Positions 25,866 through 35,046 of a stretch of 64,000 nt of DNA are shown here, piece by piece. Position 1 is the first letter of the stretch. Each line of letters starts with the position of its first letter. The notes under the pieces were generated by a model, which was not told the origin of the DNA, ran no database searches, and saw nothing but the letters and a program-made list of their open reading frames with translations. Location of the stretch: the NCBI GenBank assembly GCA_022793195.1, contig JAAWCJ010000018.1, positions 102,993-166,992 of the forward strand. The letters are read 5' to 3'. This stretch comes from Lachnospiraceae bacterium (lineage in GTDB: Bacteria > Bacillota > Clostridia > Lachnospirales > Lachnospiraceae). Made by a program: the position numbers and the translations under genes.

Positions 25866-26843
25866 TTATGCCTTTGCCTTACTCTGTTTATTTCTCATCA
25901 TAATCTTAATGCTGTCCATTCCGATGGCGAGAAGGAGTACCAGGCCCTTGACTACCATCTGATGATATTCGCTGAGATTGATCATCGTCATACCGTTGTT
26001 CAGGAAACCAATAGCAACGATACCGATCAAACCTCCCAGGATTCCGCCTTCACCTCCGGATGCGCTGACACCGCCCAGCACCAGACCGCAGATTACGTCA
26101 AACTCAAAATCCGTTCCCGTAGCCGGCTGGCCGGAATTGACTCTGGACAACCAGACAATGGCCGCGATACCTGTAAAGAATCCGGTCAGCGTATAGGCCA
26201 GGACCCGGATCAGTTTTGTGTTGACACCAGAAAGCTTCGTGGCCTCTTCGTTGCCGCCCAGGTAATAAAAATACCGTCCCACATAAGTTCTGTTCAGGAA
26301 GATACCGGTAAGTACGATCAGAATCAACATCAGGATAACCGGAATCGGCACACCCAGCACATATCCCTGTCCAAGGACCTTAAACCCTTCCGGTAATCCG
26401 TAAATGGGCTGGCTGTCGGTGATAATAAAGCTCAACCCCTGTAACACAAATTTCATACACAGCGTCGTGATAAACGGCATCAGATTGAATTTGGAGATCA
26501 GGAAACCATTTACCGTTCCAAGAGCCGTTGCAATTAACACACCGAGAAGGCAGGCAACAATCGGGTGCATGCCCCAGGTCACCATCATGGTGGCACACAC
26601 GATATTAATGAATTTTACCATGGCGCCAAGGGATAAATCAATTCCTCCTGTCAACAGCACCGTAATCATGCCGCAACCTGCGATTCCGATCATGGAAACC
26701 TGCCGGAGCACGTTCATAATATTTTGTCCCGTCAGAAACTGCGGGCTCAAAAACGAAAACAGCACTACAATGCCGATTAGCAAGATCGTAATTGCTACTA
26801 CACTGGAAGTTTTTACTTTCTGGATTATCGTTTTTCCATTCAT
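25866..26843 (-). CDS. Ribose-type sugar ABC transporter permease
   Basis: A 325-residue integral membrane protein of the RbsC/BPD_transp_2 family with about ten hydrophobic helices. Typical stretches are ILIGIVVLFSFLSPQFLTG at the N-terminus, GMITVLLTGGIDLSLGAMV near residue 60 and GGVSASGGEGGILGGLIG near 255. Its start codon overlaps the stop of the ATPase gene by 4 bp (ATGA), so both are translated together. Two copies would form the channel. Confidence 0.93.
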   Translation of the reverse strand: MNGKTIIQKVKTSSVVAITILLIGIVVLFSFLSPQFLTGQNIMNVLRQVSMIGIAGCGMITVLLTGGIDLSLGAMVKFINIVCATMMVTWGMHPIVACLLGVLIATALGTVNGFLISKFNLMPFITTLCMKFVLQGLSFIITDSQPIYGLPEGFKVLGQGYVLGVPIPVILMLILIVLTGIFLNRTYVGRYFYYLGGNEEATKLSGVNTKLIRVLAYTLTGFFTGIAAIVWLSRVNSGQPATGTDFEFDVICGLVLGGVSASGGEGGILGGLIGIVAIGFLNNGMTMINLSEYHQMVVKGLVLLLAIGMDSIKIMMRNKQSKAKA

Positions 26844-28351
26844 GCTCCTACCTCACCCTTTTCGCCTGACGCCAGCGCCAGGATCTTATCCTGATTAAAC
26901 TCATCCTTCTGAAGTTCTCCTGTCATTTTTCCTTCGCACAGAACAATAATGCGGTCTGATACGCCGATCAATTCTTCCATTTCCGAAGAGATCATAATGA
27001 TGCATTTGCCCTCCGATGCCAGACGCCTGAGCAGCTTGTAGATTTCCTGTTTGGCGCCCACGTCGATACCTCTGGTGGGTTCATCAAAGATCAGATAATC
27101 ACATTCTGCCGCCAGCCATTTGGCCAGAACTACCTTCTGCTGGTTGCCGCCGCTTAAATTTCTTGCCTTTTGAGCCATGGTCGGCGTCTTGATTAACAGC
27201 GCTTTCCTCTGCTCCTCAGCCATTTGTGTTTCCCGCTTCCTGTTGACAAACATCGCTTTGGAAATCCGGGGAAGGGACGGCAGCACCACATTGGAAGTCA
27301 AATCAAAGTTAAGCAGAAGACCCTGTCCTTTCCGGTCTTCCGGAATCAGCCCGATCCTGAGGGCCGCTGCATTCTTGGGAGTGTGCACTGTCACCTGCTT
27401 TCCTTCCACATACATCTCCCCGGCATCCTTCTTCACGTACCCGAAAATTAACTGGGCGAGTTCTGTCCGGCCGGCCCCCACCAGTCCGCCAAGCCCCAGA
27501 ATTTCTCCGTGACGGACAGAAAAGGAGATATCCTTCACACCGTTTCCCGTAAAATTTTTAATCTCCAGACCTACGCTGCCGCTCTCATAATCTTTCTCCG
27601 GGAAAGTTTCCGTAAGCTCCCGTCCCACCATATAATGGATCAGCTCCGGTTTGTTCGTTTCCTTTGTATTCAGCGTTGTAATATACTTTCCGTCCCGCAT
27701 AATAGAGATCCGGTCGGAAATCTGGAATACTTCTTCAAGCCGGTGGGAGATATAAATGATCATGACTCCTGATTCTCTGAGCCGTTCCACAGTCCGGAAC
27801 ATGGTCTGAACCTCATCCTCCGTCAGCATGGCAGATGGCTCGTCCATGATCAGAATTTTCGCGTTCTTTACCAACGCTCTTGCGATCTCGATCATCTGCT
27901 GATAGGCTACGGACAGGCGGTCCGTCCTGCTGGCCGGATCAATATCCACACCAAGCTGGTCAAAAATTTCTTTCGCCCGGCGGCTCATATCCTTGCTGTC
28001 AATCAGCCCATGCTTCTTCACGTCCGTTCCCAGAAACACATTTTCCGCCGCGCTAAGAGCCGGAATCATCATCAGTTCCTGATAAATAACAGCGATCCCA
28101 AGCTCCCTGGAGAGTTTCGTTGTCATATGTTCGATTTTATTTCCGTCTACATAAATTTCTCCCTCATCCGGCTGAATGGCTCCTGCGATTGTCTTGATCA
28201 GAGTGGATTTTCCCGCTCCGTTTTCTCCCATCAGCGCATGTACTTCCCCGTGCCTAAAATCAATGGATACTCCGTCCAGAGCTTTGACTCCCGGATATTC
28301 CTTTACAATCCCCCGGACGGAAAGCGCGATTCTTTCTTCCTGACCCGCCAT
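26840..28351 (-). CDS. Ribose/galactose-type sugar ABC transporter ATPase (tandem)
   Basis: A 503-residue double ATPase of the RbsA/MglA type. The first half has Walker A GENGAGKST, the switch-like signature LSVAYQQMIEIARALV and Walker B ILIMDEPSAML. The second half has the degenerate Walker A GLVGAGRTEL usual in this family, with signature NLSGGNQQKVVLAKWLA and Walker B YLIFDEPTRGID. The ATG at 28351 is preceded by AGAGGTG; a longer frame to 28405 lacks a binding site. It lies 101 bp after the binding-protein gene. Confidence 0.94.
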   Translation of the reverse strand: MAGQEERIALSVRGIVKEYPGVKALDGVSIDFRHGEVHALMGENGAGKSTLIKTIAGAIQPDEGEIYVDGNKIEHMTTKLSRELGIAVIYQELMMIPALSAAENVFLGTDVKKHGLIDSKDMSRRAKEIFDQLGVDIDPASRTDRLSVAYQQMIEIARALVKNAKILIMDEPSAMLTEDEVQTMFRTVERLRESGVMIIYISHRLEEVFQISDRISIMRDGKYITTLNTKETNKPELIHYMVGRELTETFPEKDYESGSVGLEIKNFTGNGVKDISFSVRHGEILGLGGLVGAGRTELAQLIFGYVKKDAGEMYVEGKQVTVHTPKNAAALRIGLIPEDRKGQGLLLNFDLTSNVVLPSLPRISKAMFVNRKRETQMAEEQRKALLIKTPTMAQKARNLSGGNQQKVVLAKWLAAECDYLIFDEPTRGIDVGAKQEIYKLLRRLASEGKCIIMISSEMEELIGVSDRIIVLCEGKMTGELQKDEFNQDKILALASGEKGEVGA

Positions 28352-28452
28352 GTTACACCTCTCTTCCGCATAAGAGGGCGGGGCACCGCTCCTTTGGCGA
28401 TGCATCCCGCCCCGAATTTAAATGTTTTCTCTTTAACCGCCGCTCTGGTTGA

Positions 28453-29490
28453 TTATTTCACATAATCCTTTGCGTTGGATCTGTCGATGGTGATATTAGG
28501 AGAATAGTAGTGATCCTCATTGGTTCCTGCGATATAGGCCTGCAGCATATCAAACTGCTGGATTCCCTGCTCCTCCGGTCCGCCAAGGCTGCAGGACATG
28601 ATCAGGGAAGAGCCTGCCGCGATTTCTGTCACTGCTTCATCGGTACCGTCCACGCTGACAATCGCCATATTTTCATCTTCGCGTTTCATGGACCGGACTG
28701 CTTCCAGGCTTCCGAGAGCCATGGAATCACCCCAGTTGAAGATAACCTCGATCTCCGGATGAGCGGTCAGCACGTTTTCCGTTTCCGTCATAGCCGTAGC
28801 GCTGTCGGTGGGATGAGCGTTTGCCACCACCTCGAAGTTCGGATGAGTTTCCTTTAAACCATCTAACTGGCCGTCTGTCCTTTGAGTCACCTCAGCGATT
28901 TCATCATATAAGAACTGAGCCACCATCAGCTTATGGTCCTCGCCGAAGGTTTCATTGGCCCAGTTTCCGATGGCCTGGCCACAGCGATATCCTGCGTCGT
29001 AATTGTCGTTGGTATAATTCATATCGGCAAAGTCTAAGGCCACGCCGGTTCCGATGACGCAGATTCCCTTATCCTGAGCTGCCTTCACAGCATCCTCGAT
29101 GGCTTCTGCAGCAGAAGACTGAATGAAAATGAAATCACAGCCGGAATTAGTGAAATTCTCAATCTGAGTAATACATTTCTGCGCATCGTTATCATGCTGT
29201 ACCGCCGTAACCGTCCAGCCGAGTTCCTCACATTTCTCTGTAATGGTATTTACCTGAGTCGCCCAAGTCGCATTGGAAAGGTCCTGAATGGTAATGCCTA
29301 CGGAGTAGGAATCCTTTTTCTCCGGCGCTGCCGCAGTCCCTTCCGCTTTCGTTTCTGCTGCGTCGGCCGGCGCCTCAGTTTTTGCCGCCGTTTCCTTTTT
29401 GGCTTCTGTTTCTTTGGAGTCTCCGCCTCCACATGCCGCCAGGCTGAGTACCATCAGTCCTGCAAGTAAAACTGCCACTAATTTTTTCAT
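28453..29490 (-). CDS. Sugar ABC transporter substrate-binding lipoprotein
   Basis: A 345-residue exported lipoprotein with lipobox LAAC (C20), a Lys/Glu/Ala-rich linker to about residue 65, then a periplasmic-binding-protein type I fold of the RbsB kind (YSVGITIQDLSNATWATQ, then CDFIFIQSSAAEAIEDAV and MAIVSVDGTDEAV). It brings the ligand to the RbsA/RbsC-type partners downstream. Ligand unknown: a monosaccharide, a polyol, or possibly AI-2. Confidence 0.93.
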   Translation of the reverse strand: MKKLVAVLLAGLMVLSLAACGGGDSKETEAKKETAAKTEAPADAAETKAEGTAAAPEKKDSYSVGITIQDLSNATWATQVNTITEKCEELGWTVTAVQHDNDAQKCITQIENFTNSGCDFIFIQSSAAEAIEDAVKAAQDKGICVIGTGVALDFADMNYTNDNYDAGYRCGQAIGNWANETFGEDHKLMVAQFLYDEIAEVTQRTDGQLDGLKETHPNFEVVANAHPTDSATAMTETENVLTAHPEIEVIFNWGDSMALGSLEAVRSMKREDENMAIVSVDGTDEAVTEIAAGSSLIMSCSLGGPEEQGIQQFDMLQAYIAGTNEDHYYSPNITIDRSNAKDYVK

Positions 29491-29576
29491 CTTGTTCCTC
29501 CTTGTCTTTTCTATGATTAACCAGACTATTCCGGCTAATTTCTGTTTTTTATTTTTCGATTTTTTCTTTCCGGCTT

Positions 29577-30422
29577 TCAGGCCTGCCTTTTCGTTTCCGT
29601 TACAGAATCCATAAACGCAAGAATCCGCTCTTTCATTTCCGGCTGGAAGAAGTGGGCGTCCGCATGTTCCGCCCCCTCTACAATATAAAGATCCGCCCGG
29701 GTTCCATGGGCTGTGAGGGCTTCGTAGAGCATCTCACTTTGGGCCGCCGGTACCTGGGAATCTGCTGTTCCGTGGAGGATCATAAAGGGCGGGGCCTTTT
29801 CGTCCGCCAAGGCGGGAAGCTTCGGATAATCCAGTAAATCCGGAGGGCTGACCGGTTCCCCCTGTTTTTCCAGTTCTTTTGCGAACAGGCTGGTATCTGT
29901 CACCGGATAGAATGGCACCACACCGGAAACCGCGCTGGAATACTCCAGATATTCTCCCACGTCATGGGTTCTGTCCATTCCGGTCAATCCCACAAGGCTG
30001 CACAGGTATCCTCCGGCCGATTCTCCCATAGCGATCATCCGGTCCGTATCCAGCCGAAACTCCTCCTTATGGGCCCTCAGAAACCGAATCGCCAGCTTCG
30101 CATCTTCTAACTGCATGGGAAATCTGGTTCTCGCGGTCACACTGTAATATACACTGACCACCGCATAGCCCCGTTTTGCAAACCAGGCAAGCTCCGGCGC
30201 CCATACGTTGTGGTCCACGTTGGTAAAACCCCCGCCGCAGAAAAATACAATCACCGGCAGAGTCTCTTCTTTATCATAATAGAAAAATTGTCTGGACCGC
30301 ATAAGACTCATCTCCAGCGGCCTCCATGTGGCATTGCACCATTCTGGCCTGTTACCGTATACGATAGAGGAGCCAAGGCCGATTACCTTTTCTTCCGGCG
30401 TGATACTCAGATATTGTTTCAT
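29577..30422 (-). CDS. Alpha/beta hydrolase, carbohydrate-esterase-like
   Basis: A 281-residue esterase of the BD-FAE/acetyl-esterase (HSL-like) type. The oxyanion segment is FFCGGGF, the nucleophile elbow GESAG (MIAMGESAGGYL), the acid lies in HGTADSQVPAAQ and the His in EGAEHADAHFF. No signal peptide, so it acts inside on an imported acylated sugar or glycoside. I chose the ATG with AGAAGGAG before it at 30422 rather than the 29-codon longer frame. First gene of the operon that continues with the sugar transporter and dehydrogenase, which fits uptake of an esterified sugar. Confidence 0.85.
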   Translation of the reverse strand: MKQYLSITPEEKVIGLGSSIVYGNRPEWCNATWRPLEMSLMRSRQFFYYDKEETLPVIVFFCGGGFTNVDHNVWAPELAWFAKRGYAVVSVYYSVTARTRFPMQLEDAKLAIRFLRAHKEEFRLDTDRMIAMGESAGGYLCSLVGLTGMDRTHDVGEYLEYSSAVSGVVPFYPVTDTSLFAKELEKQGEPVSPPDLLDYPKLPALADEKAPPFMILHGTADSQVPAAQSEMLYEALTAHGTRADLYIVEGAEHADAHFFQPEMKERILAFMDSVTETKRQA

Positions 30423-30552
30423 ATTTTTCTCCTTCTGTTCCTGTTCCTCCTGTTTCCGGAATCCGATTTTTTCAAGGATCCACGGTGATTTTGTTGACAA
30501 GTTTTGCATATGTATTTTGATTATGTCTTTTGCGTATGTTTCAGTTAAAAGT

Positions 30553-30581
30553 ATTATATCTACTGTTTCGACTATTTACAA
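30553..30581 (-). promoter_or_regulatory. Promoter of the esterase-sugar transporter operon
   Basis: On the minus strand: -35 TTGTAA (30576-30581), 17-bp spacer, perfect -10 TATAAT (30553-30558). The leader to the esterase start would be about 120 bases and contains the direct repeats. Confidence 0.75.
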
Positions 30582-30665
30582 CGTCAACAATAACTAAATT
30601 ATATCCTTTATTTTTGTGCAATATATACAAAATAATTTTTCCTGTTGTTTTCGCTTTTTAAATTT

Positions 30666-30682
30666 GTTAAGCTAAACTTAAC
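30666..30682. promoter_or_regulatory. Candidate ROK operator palindrome
   Basis: GTTAAG and CTTAAC are perfect reverse complements with a 5-base spacer. It lies 47 bp before the ROK gene, and such A/T-rich palindromes are typical of ROK (XylR/NagC) repressors. Confidence 0.45.
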
Positions 30683-30729
30683 TATATGTTCCCGTGGGCT
30701 TTTTACTTTTTGACAATAAGGGGGATAAA

Positions 30730-31860
30730 ATGACTGAAACAGGCCTGACAGCTTCTCATGTCAAAAAAATGAACCGTAAGGCGATCTATCATTACATCTA
30801 TGAACACAGGTCCGTTGCCAAACAGGAGATTGCGACAAATCTCCGTATGAGCCTGACCACTGTCACTCAGAATCTGAAAGCGTTAGAATCTGCGAATCTT
30901 ATCCGAAAAGACGGGTTTTATCAGTCTACCGGCGGACGGAAGGCCTATGTCATCCGCATTAATGAGACCGCCAGGGTCGCCGTTGGTGTCAGCATTTTTT
31001 TCAAAAAAGTCCATATCACCGGGATTGATCTCTACGGAAATCTGATCTGCCAGAAGGTTTTGGAGCTTTCTTATGAAAACTCCTCCGAATACTGCCGGAC
31101 TCTGGGAGAGGCCATCTGCCGGTTTGCAGAAGAGCTTCCGGTGTCTTCAGAATCCATTTTGGGCGTCGGCATCGCCACCCAGGGAATCGTTTCCAGGGAT
31201 GGAACCTCTGTAATCTACGGGAAAATTATGGACAATCTGGATTTTAAGTTTTCCTGCCTGACATCCCTCATTCCCTATCCCTGCCGGCTGGAACACGATG
31301 CAAAAGCCGCCGGTTTCGTGGAACTCTGGAATAAAGAGGATATGGAGGATACTCTTGTCGTTTTGCTGAATCAGAACCTGGGCAGCGCCCTGATTTTGGG
31401 CGGCCAGATTCACTCAGGCCTGCATATGCACAGCGGAACCATTGAGCACATGTGTATTATGCCTAACGGGCCCATGTGCTACTGCGGACAGCACGGCTGC
31501 CTGGAAACCTATTGCTCCGTGGAAAGCCTGGAGCGGACAGCCGGCTGCAGCGTGGACCAGTTTTTCTCTGAGCTGCGGGCCGGTTCCCCGGCCAGACAGA
31601 CGGTCTGGTTTACCTATCTCAATCAGCTCGCCTTAGCTTTAAGCAATATCAACACGATAATCGACTGTAAGATCATCATCAGCGGCTACCTGGCCTCATT
31701 TTTTACGGAAAAGGACTTGGAACTGCTCTTTCATATGATGAAGTCCTTTTCTGCATTCCCCATGGAGGAGAATTTTATCACCAAGCGGAGGGATGGAAAG
31801 TTTGCCACTGCCATCGGCGCCGGGCTTTATTACATCCATCAGTTTATCGAACAGATCTGA
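30730..31860 (+). CDS. ROK-family transcriptional regulator
   Basis: A 376-residue NagC/XylR-type repressor. An N-terminal winged helix (HVKKMNRKAIYHYIYEHRSV, then VAKQEIATNLRMSLTTVTQN) is followed by the ROK sugar-binding domain with the zinc motif CYCGQHGCLETYC and the sugar-site segment EHDAKAAG. The ATG at 30730 follows AAGGGGGAT; an ATG 12 codons earlier has no such site. Divergent from the sugar operon, which it most likely represses until the sugar is bound. Confidence 0.9.
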   Translation: MTETGLTASHVKKMNRKAIYHYIYEHRSVAKQEIATNLRMSLTTVTQNLKALESANLIRKDGFYQSTGGRKAYVIRINETARVAVGVSIFFKKVHITGIDLYGNLICQKVLELSYENSSEYCRTLGEAICRFAEELPVSSESILGVGIATQGIVSRDGTSVIYGKIMDNLDFKFSCLTSLIPYPCRLEHDAKAAGFVELWNKEDMEDTLVVLLNQNLGSALILGGQIHSGLHMHSGTIEHMCIMPNGPMCYCGQHGCLETYCSVESLERTAGCSVDQFFSELRAGSPARQTVWFTYLNQLALALSNINTIIDCKIIISGYLASFFTEKDLELLFHMMKSFSAFPMEENFITKRRDGKFATAIGAGLYYIHQFIEQI

Positions 31861-31987
31861 TCAAAGGGTGGGAGTATTAAATCGACATTGATGTGAAATT
31901 AAGGAAAATTTATGCAAAGATAGAGATGTTAGTTGGATATCAATAAGAAACCGTCTGTGCAGCACAGAACTGATTGCAAAGTTAAAA

Positions 31988-32030
31988 ACACCTGGCAGGA
32001 AGATTTGCGTATCTCCCTGCCAGGTGTCGG
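31988..32030 (-). terminator. Terminator after the amidohydrolase gene
   Basis: A perfect 12-bp stem, ACACCTGGCAGG with CCTGCCAGGTGT, extended by AGAT/ATCT inside. On the minus strand it is followed by five T. It may also end the ROK transcript from the other side. Confidence 0.75.
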
Positions 32031-32069
32031 AAATTATAAAATGGCGCTCTGCCGGCATATAAGGAAAAA

Positions 32070-33326
32070 TCAACAGGCGACAGCTTTTCTCTCCAGCTTA
32101 AAGAGCTTTCCACCCCTCATAACCATGGAGATGGTGTCTGCATGGGAGAGGAGGGAAATATCCTCGAGGGGATTTCCGTCCACCAGAATCAGGTCGGCAC
32201 ATTTCTCCGGTTCCACGGTGCCGATCTGGTCTTCCAGGTCCAAAAGTTCCGCGTTTTTCCTGGTGGCGCAGACGATGGCCTCCATGGGGGTAAACCCGGC
32301 TTTGATATAATGGAGGAATTCCAGGCCGTTCATCCCGTGCTTTTGGGCGTTGAAGCCGGAATCTGAGCCAAAACCGATTTTCACACCTGCTTCATGGGCA
32401 AGCTTCAGGCTGTTGAAATTACATTCATAGAACCAGGCGGCCTTTTTGCAGTACCAGTCCGGGATGCCAAAGGCAGCCCCACGGTTGGCGGAAGCATCCA
32501 GTACACATAATGTTGGAACAAGCCAGGTTCCGCGGTCCACCATTTCCCGGACGATTTCCTGGTTCAGCCTTGCGCCGTGTTCCACGGAATCAATCCCTCC
32601 GCGGACAGCGGCCAGAGTACCTTCTTCGTACATACAGTGGGCAAAGACCTTTTTATGTTTGGAATGAGCTTCCCCCACAATCACGGCGATTTCTTCGTCG
32701 TTGAATTCCTGAGTATCGTGAGTATCACTGATTCCCCCTGTTGCAAAAAACTTAATCCAGTCGGCCCCCATCCGTATCTGGTGACGGACGGCTTTCAGGA
32801 CGCCTTCGGGACCGTCGCAGGCATTGTTGACGTGATCGGTTCTTACAAGCCATGCGGGATAAGGCGCCAGGTGCCCGCCGGTAATGCTCAGGTGCTGGTT
32901 GGAACAAATGATTCTGGGCCCATTTACGATGCCCTGGTTGATGGCGTTTCGTAACTGGATGGTATTGTCTGCCAAATCCCCGGCATCCCTGACAGTGGTG
33001 AAACCGGCCTGGATGGTGTGGGAGGCATACTCAAAACTTTTTAAAACCCGCATACAAGGGTGGTCTGCCAGGCCAAGAGGCAGTCCGGCTCCCGGGATAC
33101 AGATGTCATGATCGCCCATATACAGATGGACATGGGCGTCGATGAGGCCGGGAAGCAGCGCTTTCCCACGGCCGTCAATGACAGAATAACCTTCAGGCAC
33201 AGGCAAAGCATCCTTCCTTCCCACTGCTTCGATCTGTCCGTCCCTGACAAGGACGACGCTGTCTGATACGGGGGATTTTCCGTTTCCGTCAATAAGTAAT
33301 GCTCCGGTAATTGCATAAGCGTTCAT
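32070..33326 (-). CDS. Metal-dependent amidohydrolase (imidazolonepropionase-like)
   Basis: A 418-residue amidohydrolase-superfamily enzyme. The N-terminal beta-sandwich is followed by LIDAHVHLYMGDHD with the first HxH metal ligands, a Lys region WIKFFATGGISDTHD, FAHCMYEEGTLAAV with the next His, and GFGSDSGFNAQKHG with the last Asp. This is the pattern of imidazolonepropionase/Xaa-Pro-type carboxypeptidases and relatives that hydrolyse small amides. No signal peptide. GGAGG precedes ATG, and a long palindrome lies 20 bp before it. Upstream in the same direction is a ROK regulator with its own terminator. The substrate is not known. Confidence 0.85.
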   Translation of the reverse strand: MNAYAITGALLIDGNGKSPVSDSVVLVRDGQIEAVGRKDALPVPEGYSVIDGRGKALLPGLIDAHVHLYMGDHDICIPGAGLPLGLADHPCMRVLKSFEYASHTIQAGFTTVRDAGDLADNTIQLRNAINQGIVNGPRIICSNQHLSITGGHLAPYPAWLVRTDHVNNACDGPEGVLKAVRHQIRMGADWIKFFATGGISDTHDTQEFNDEEIAVIVGEAHSKHKKVFAHCMYEEGTLAAVRGGIDSVEHGARLNQEIVREMVDRGTWLVPTLCVLDASANRGAAFGIPDWYCKKAAWFYECNFNSLKLAHEAGVKIGFGSDSGFNAQKHGMNGLEFLHYIKAGFTPMEAIVCATRKNAELLDLEDQIGTVEPEKCADLILVDGNPLEDISLLSHADTISMVMRGGKLFKLERKAVAC

Positions 33327-33345
33327 ACGGGTACCTCCAGAAAAT

Positions 33346-33400
33346 TTATCTATATAGGATTCGGGTGGCGGCTTCCCGCACCCGAATCCTATATAGATAA
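33346..33400 (-). repeat. Perfect 22-bp inverted repeat before the amidohydrolase gene
   Basis: Arms at 33346-33367 and 33379-33400 are perfect reverse complements around an 11-base loop; each contains CTATATAG and GGATTCGGGTG. It lies between the ROK terminator and the amidohydrolase ribosome binding site. No T-run follows on the minus strand. It is either a strong leader hairpin or a protein-binding site. Confidence 0.7.
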
Positions 33401-33427
33401 AAAGTATAACACGGGAAGAGAAAAAAT

Positions 33428-33450
33428 AAAAGAGGGCAGCGCCCTCTTTT
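33428..33450 (-). terminator. Terminator after the second ROK gene
   Basis: AAAAGAGGGC pairs with GCCCTCTTTT around AGC; on the minus strand more T follow. It lies 42 bp after the ROK stop codon and separates it from the amidohydrolase gene. Confidence 0.8.
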
Positions 33451-33491
33451 TATAACACAAATGTTGGAAATAACAAAAATATATTGAATAA

Positions 33492-34715
33492 TCAAAAAGA
33501 AAATGACGGAAATGAGAAATAATCTTCTAAAACCATACAGATAGAGCCTAAAGCACCACCAAAAACGGGGAAGCTTGCTTTCTGAAAGGACATATAGTCC
33601 GCGATGAAGCAGAGGCTTCTTTTTTTTGCCTCTTCAATCAGGGCGCCGGCGAAAAAATCGGAGTCCGTGGCCAGGTTTCCGCCGAGAATGACCTGGCTGG
33701 GGCCTAAAAGGTTCACAACATAGGAGATAGCCTGGCCCATGTGGAGGGCGGCAGTTGTCAGAATGTTGTTGGCGACTCTGTCCCCCAGGGCCGAAGCTTC
33801 TAAAATCATGGAAATGGTAAGCTGCGACAGGTCATAGCCGGTCATATCGTTTAAAACGGAGATGGTGCCGCCTTCCAGGATTTTTTTAACTTTGCGGACC
33901 AGCATATTGGAAGAGGAGGAGAGGAACAGGCAGCCCACATTTCCACAAGAACAGATATCATCGTTGTCCTCGATGAAGAAATGCCCGATTTCTCCTGAAA
34001 TGCCCTGGGTGTTGCGGAGGATTTTTCCGTCATAATACATACTGCAGCTGACGATATCACCGCTGTCGATGAAGATGGCGTTGGAATTATCGCGGTTTTT
34101 TGCAAGCCATTTTTCGGCGTAAAGTTTGCAGACAACCTCATCTTCAATAAAAACAGGAATATCTGGATATCTGGAAGAAATCATTTCTTTCAGTTTTACG
34201 TGGCTCCAGTTGGAACGGGCAAAAGTCATCCGGATGGTATCGCCGCGCCTGTCCAGGATGCCGATGGTGGAAAGGCCGATGCCTAGAATTTTAAATCCTG
34301 AGGCAGCTTCCATCTGTCTGTCGAGGCAGTCATAAATCAGACGGCAGATATCTGTCTGACGAAATTCAGGACGTATGGGTGAAGAAAACGAATTCAGAAT
34401 ATTTCCGCAAAAGTCGGTGAGTATGGAAACAACCTGATGAACCTGGACGTCAATACCAATCAGGCGGCAAAAGTCAGGGTTTAACATGAGGTCGCGCTTG
34501 GCGGCGCTTCCCTGTGAAACATCCGCGGCATCCCCGGCTTCTTTTAAGATTCCTTCGGCAATCAGTTCCCTGGAAAGGTCTGATATGGTGGATGGGCGGA
34601 TTCCGGTGATGTTTCCGATGGCTGTGCGGGAAATGAGGCCGTTTTTTAAGACAAGGTTCAGCAGGCATTTTCGGAAAAGGAAGGTCTTGTCGAAGAGGGA
34701 ATTCAAATTGTTCAT
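33492..34715 (-). CDS. ROK-family transcriptional regulator
   Basis: A 407-residue repressor-type ROK protein. The N-terminal helix-turn-helix (GLISRTAIGNITGIRPSTIS) precedes an actin-like ROK domain with GEIGHFFIE and the zinc-type motif CSCGNVGCLF, where the usual Glu after GC-x is Phe. The segment that in kinases holds the catalytic Asp reads EDEVVCKLY, so it should not phosphorylate sugar. It is divergent from the LarA-like catabolic operon and upstream of the amidohydrolase gene, and may control both. GGAGAG stands close before ATG. Confidence 0.88.
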   Translation of the reverse strand: MNNLNSLFDKTFLFRKCLLNLVLKNGLISRTAIGNITGIRPSTISDLSRELIAEGILKEAGDAADVSQGSAAKRDLMLNPDFCRLIGIDVQVHQVVSILTDFCGNILNSFSSPIRPEFRQTDICRLIYDCLDRQMEAASGFKILGIGLSTIGILDRRGDTIRMTFARSNWSHVKLKEMISSRYPDIPVFIEDEVVCKLYAEKWLAKNRDNSNAIFIDSGDIVSCSMYYDGKILRNTQGISGEIGHFFIEDNDDICSCGNVGCLFLSSSSNMLVRKVKKILEGGTISVLNDMTGYDLSQLTISMILEASALGDRVANNILTTAALHMGQAISYVVNLLGPSQVILGGNLATDSDFFAGALIEEAKKRSLCFIADYMSFQKASFPVFGGALGSICMVLEDYFSFPSFSF

Positions 34716-35046
34716 GATGTTATTAACTCTCCTTTTAATTGATATATTTAGATAATATTTTATCGTTTTCGTTAAAACACAATTCTATTATAGACATTCA
34801 AAAAAAAATAGCAAGATGATTTTAATATTTTTTCGACAGAAATTTCCGGACAGCTTTGGAAAACCACATAAATAACTATATTGGTAAATATAGATTAAAA
34901 CCAACAAGAAAAACAGAGAATATAACAACAAAAAAGTTATTAAAATATGGAAAATAAAATATAAAATAAAAAAATATTGACAAAAACGTTCAATCATGTT
35001 ATCGTTAAAAACATCAGATATGACACGAAAAAAAGGGAGGGATATC
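34716..35046. other. Divergent control region between a ROK gene and the catabolic operon
   Basis: 331 bp of very A+T-rich DNA without a gene. It has the plus-strand promoter at 34977-35005. A motif occurs twice in the same direction, ATCGTTTTCGTTAAAACA near 34762 beside the ROK start and ATCGTTAAAAACA at 35001-35013 over the operon promoter, which suggests two operators for the ROK protein. Confidence 0.5.
34977..35005 (+). promoter_or_regulatory. Promoter of the LarA-like catabolic operon
   Basis: Perfect -35 TTGACA, 17-bp spacer, -10 TATCGT. The -10 overlaps the ATCGTTAAAAACA motif, so a repressor bound there would block it. The start codon is 42 bp further. Confidence 0.65.

Larger units (their letters stand above)
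30423..30729. other. Divergent control region between the sugar operon and its ROK regulator
   Basis: 307 bp, very rich in A+T, no gene. It holds a minus-strand promoter (30553-30581), two direct repeats TTTTGCATATGT (30502-30513) and TTTTGCGTATGT (30528-30539) in the untranslated leader of the sugar operon, and the palindrome GTTAAG-CTAAA-CTTAAC (30666-30682) before the regulator. Confidence 0.6.
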
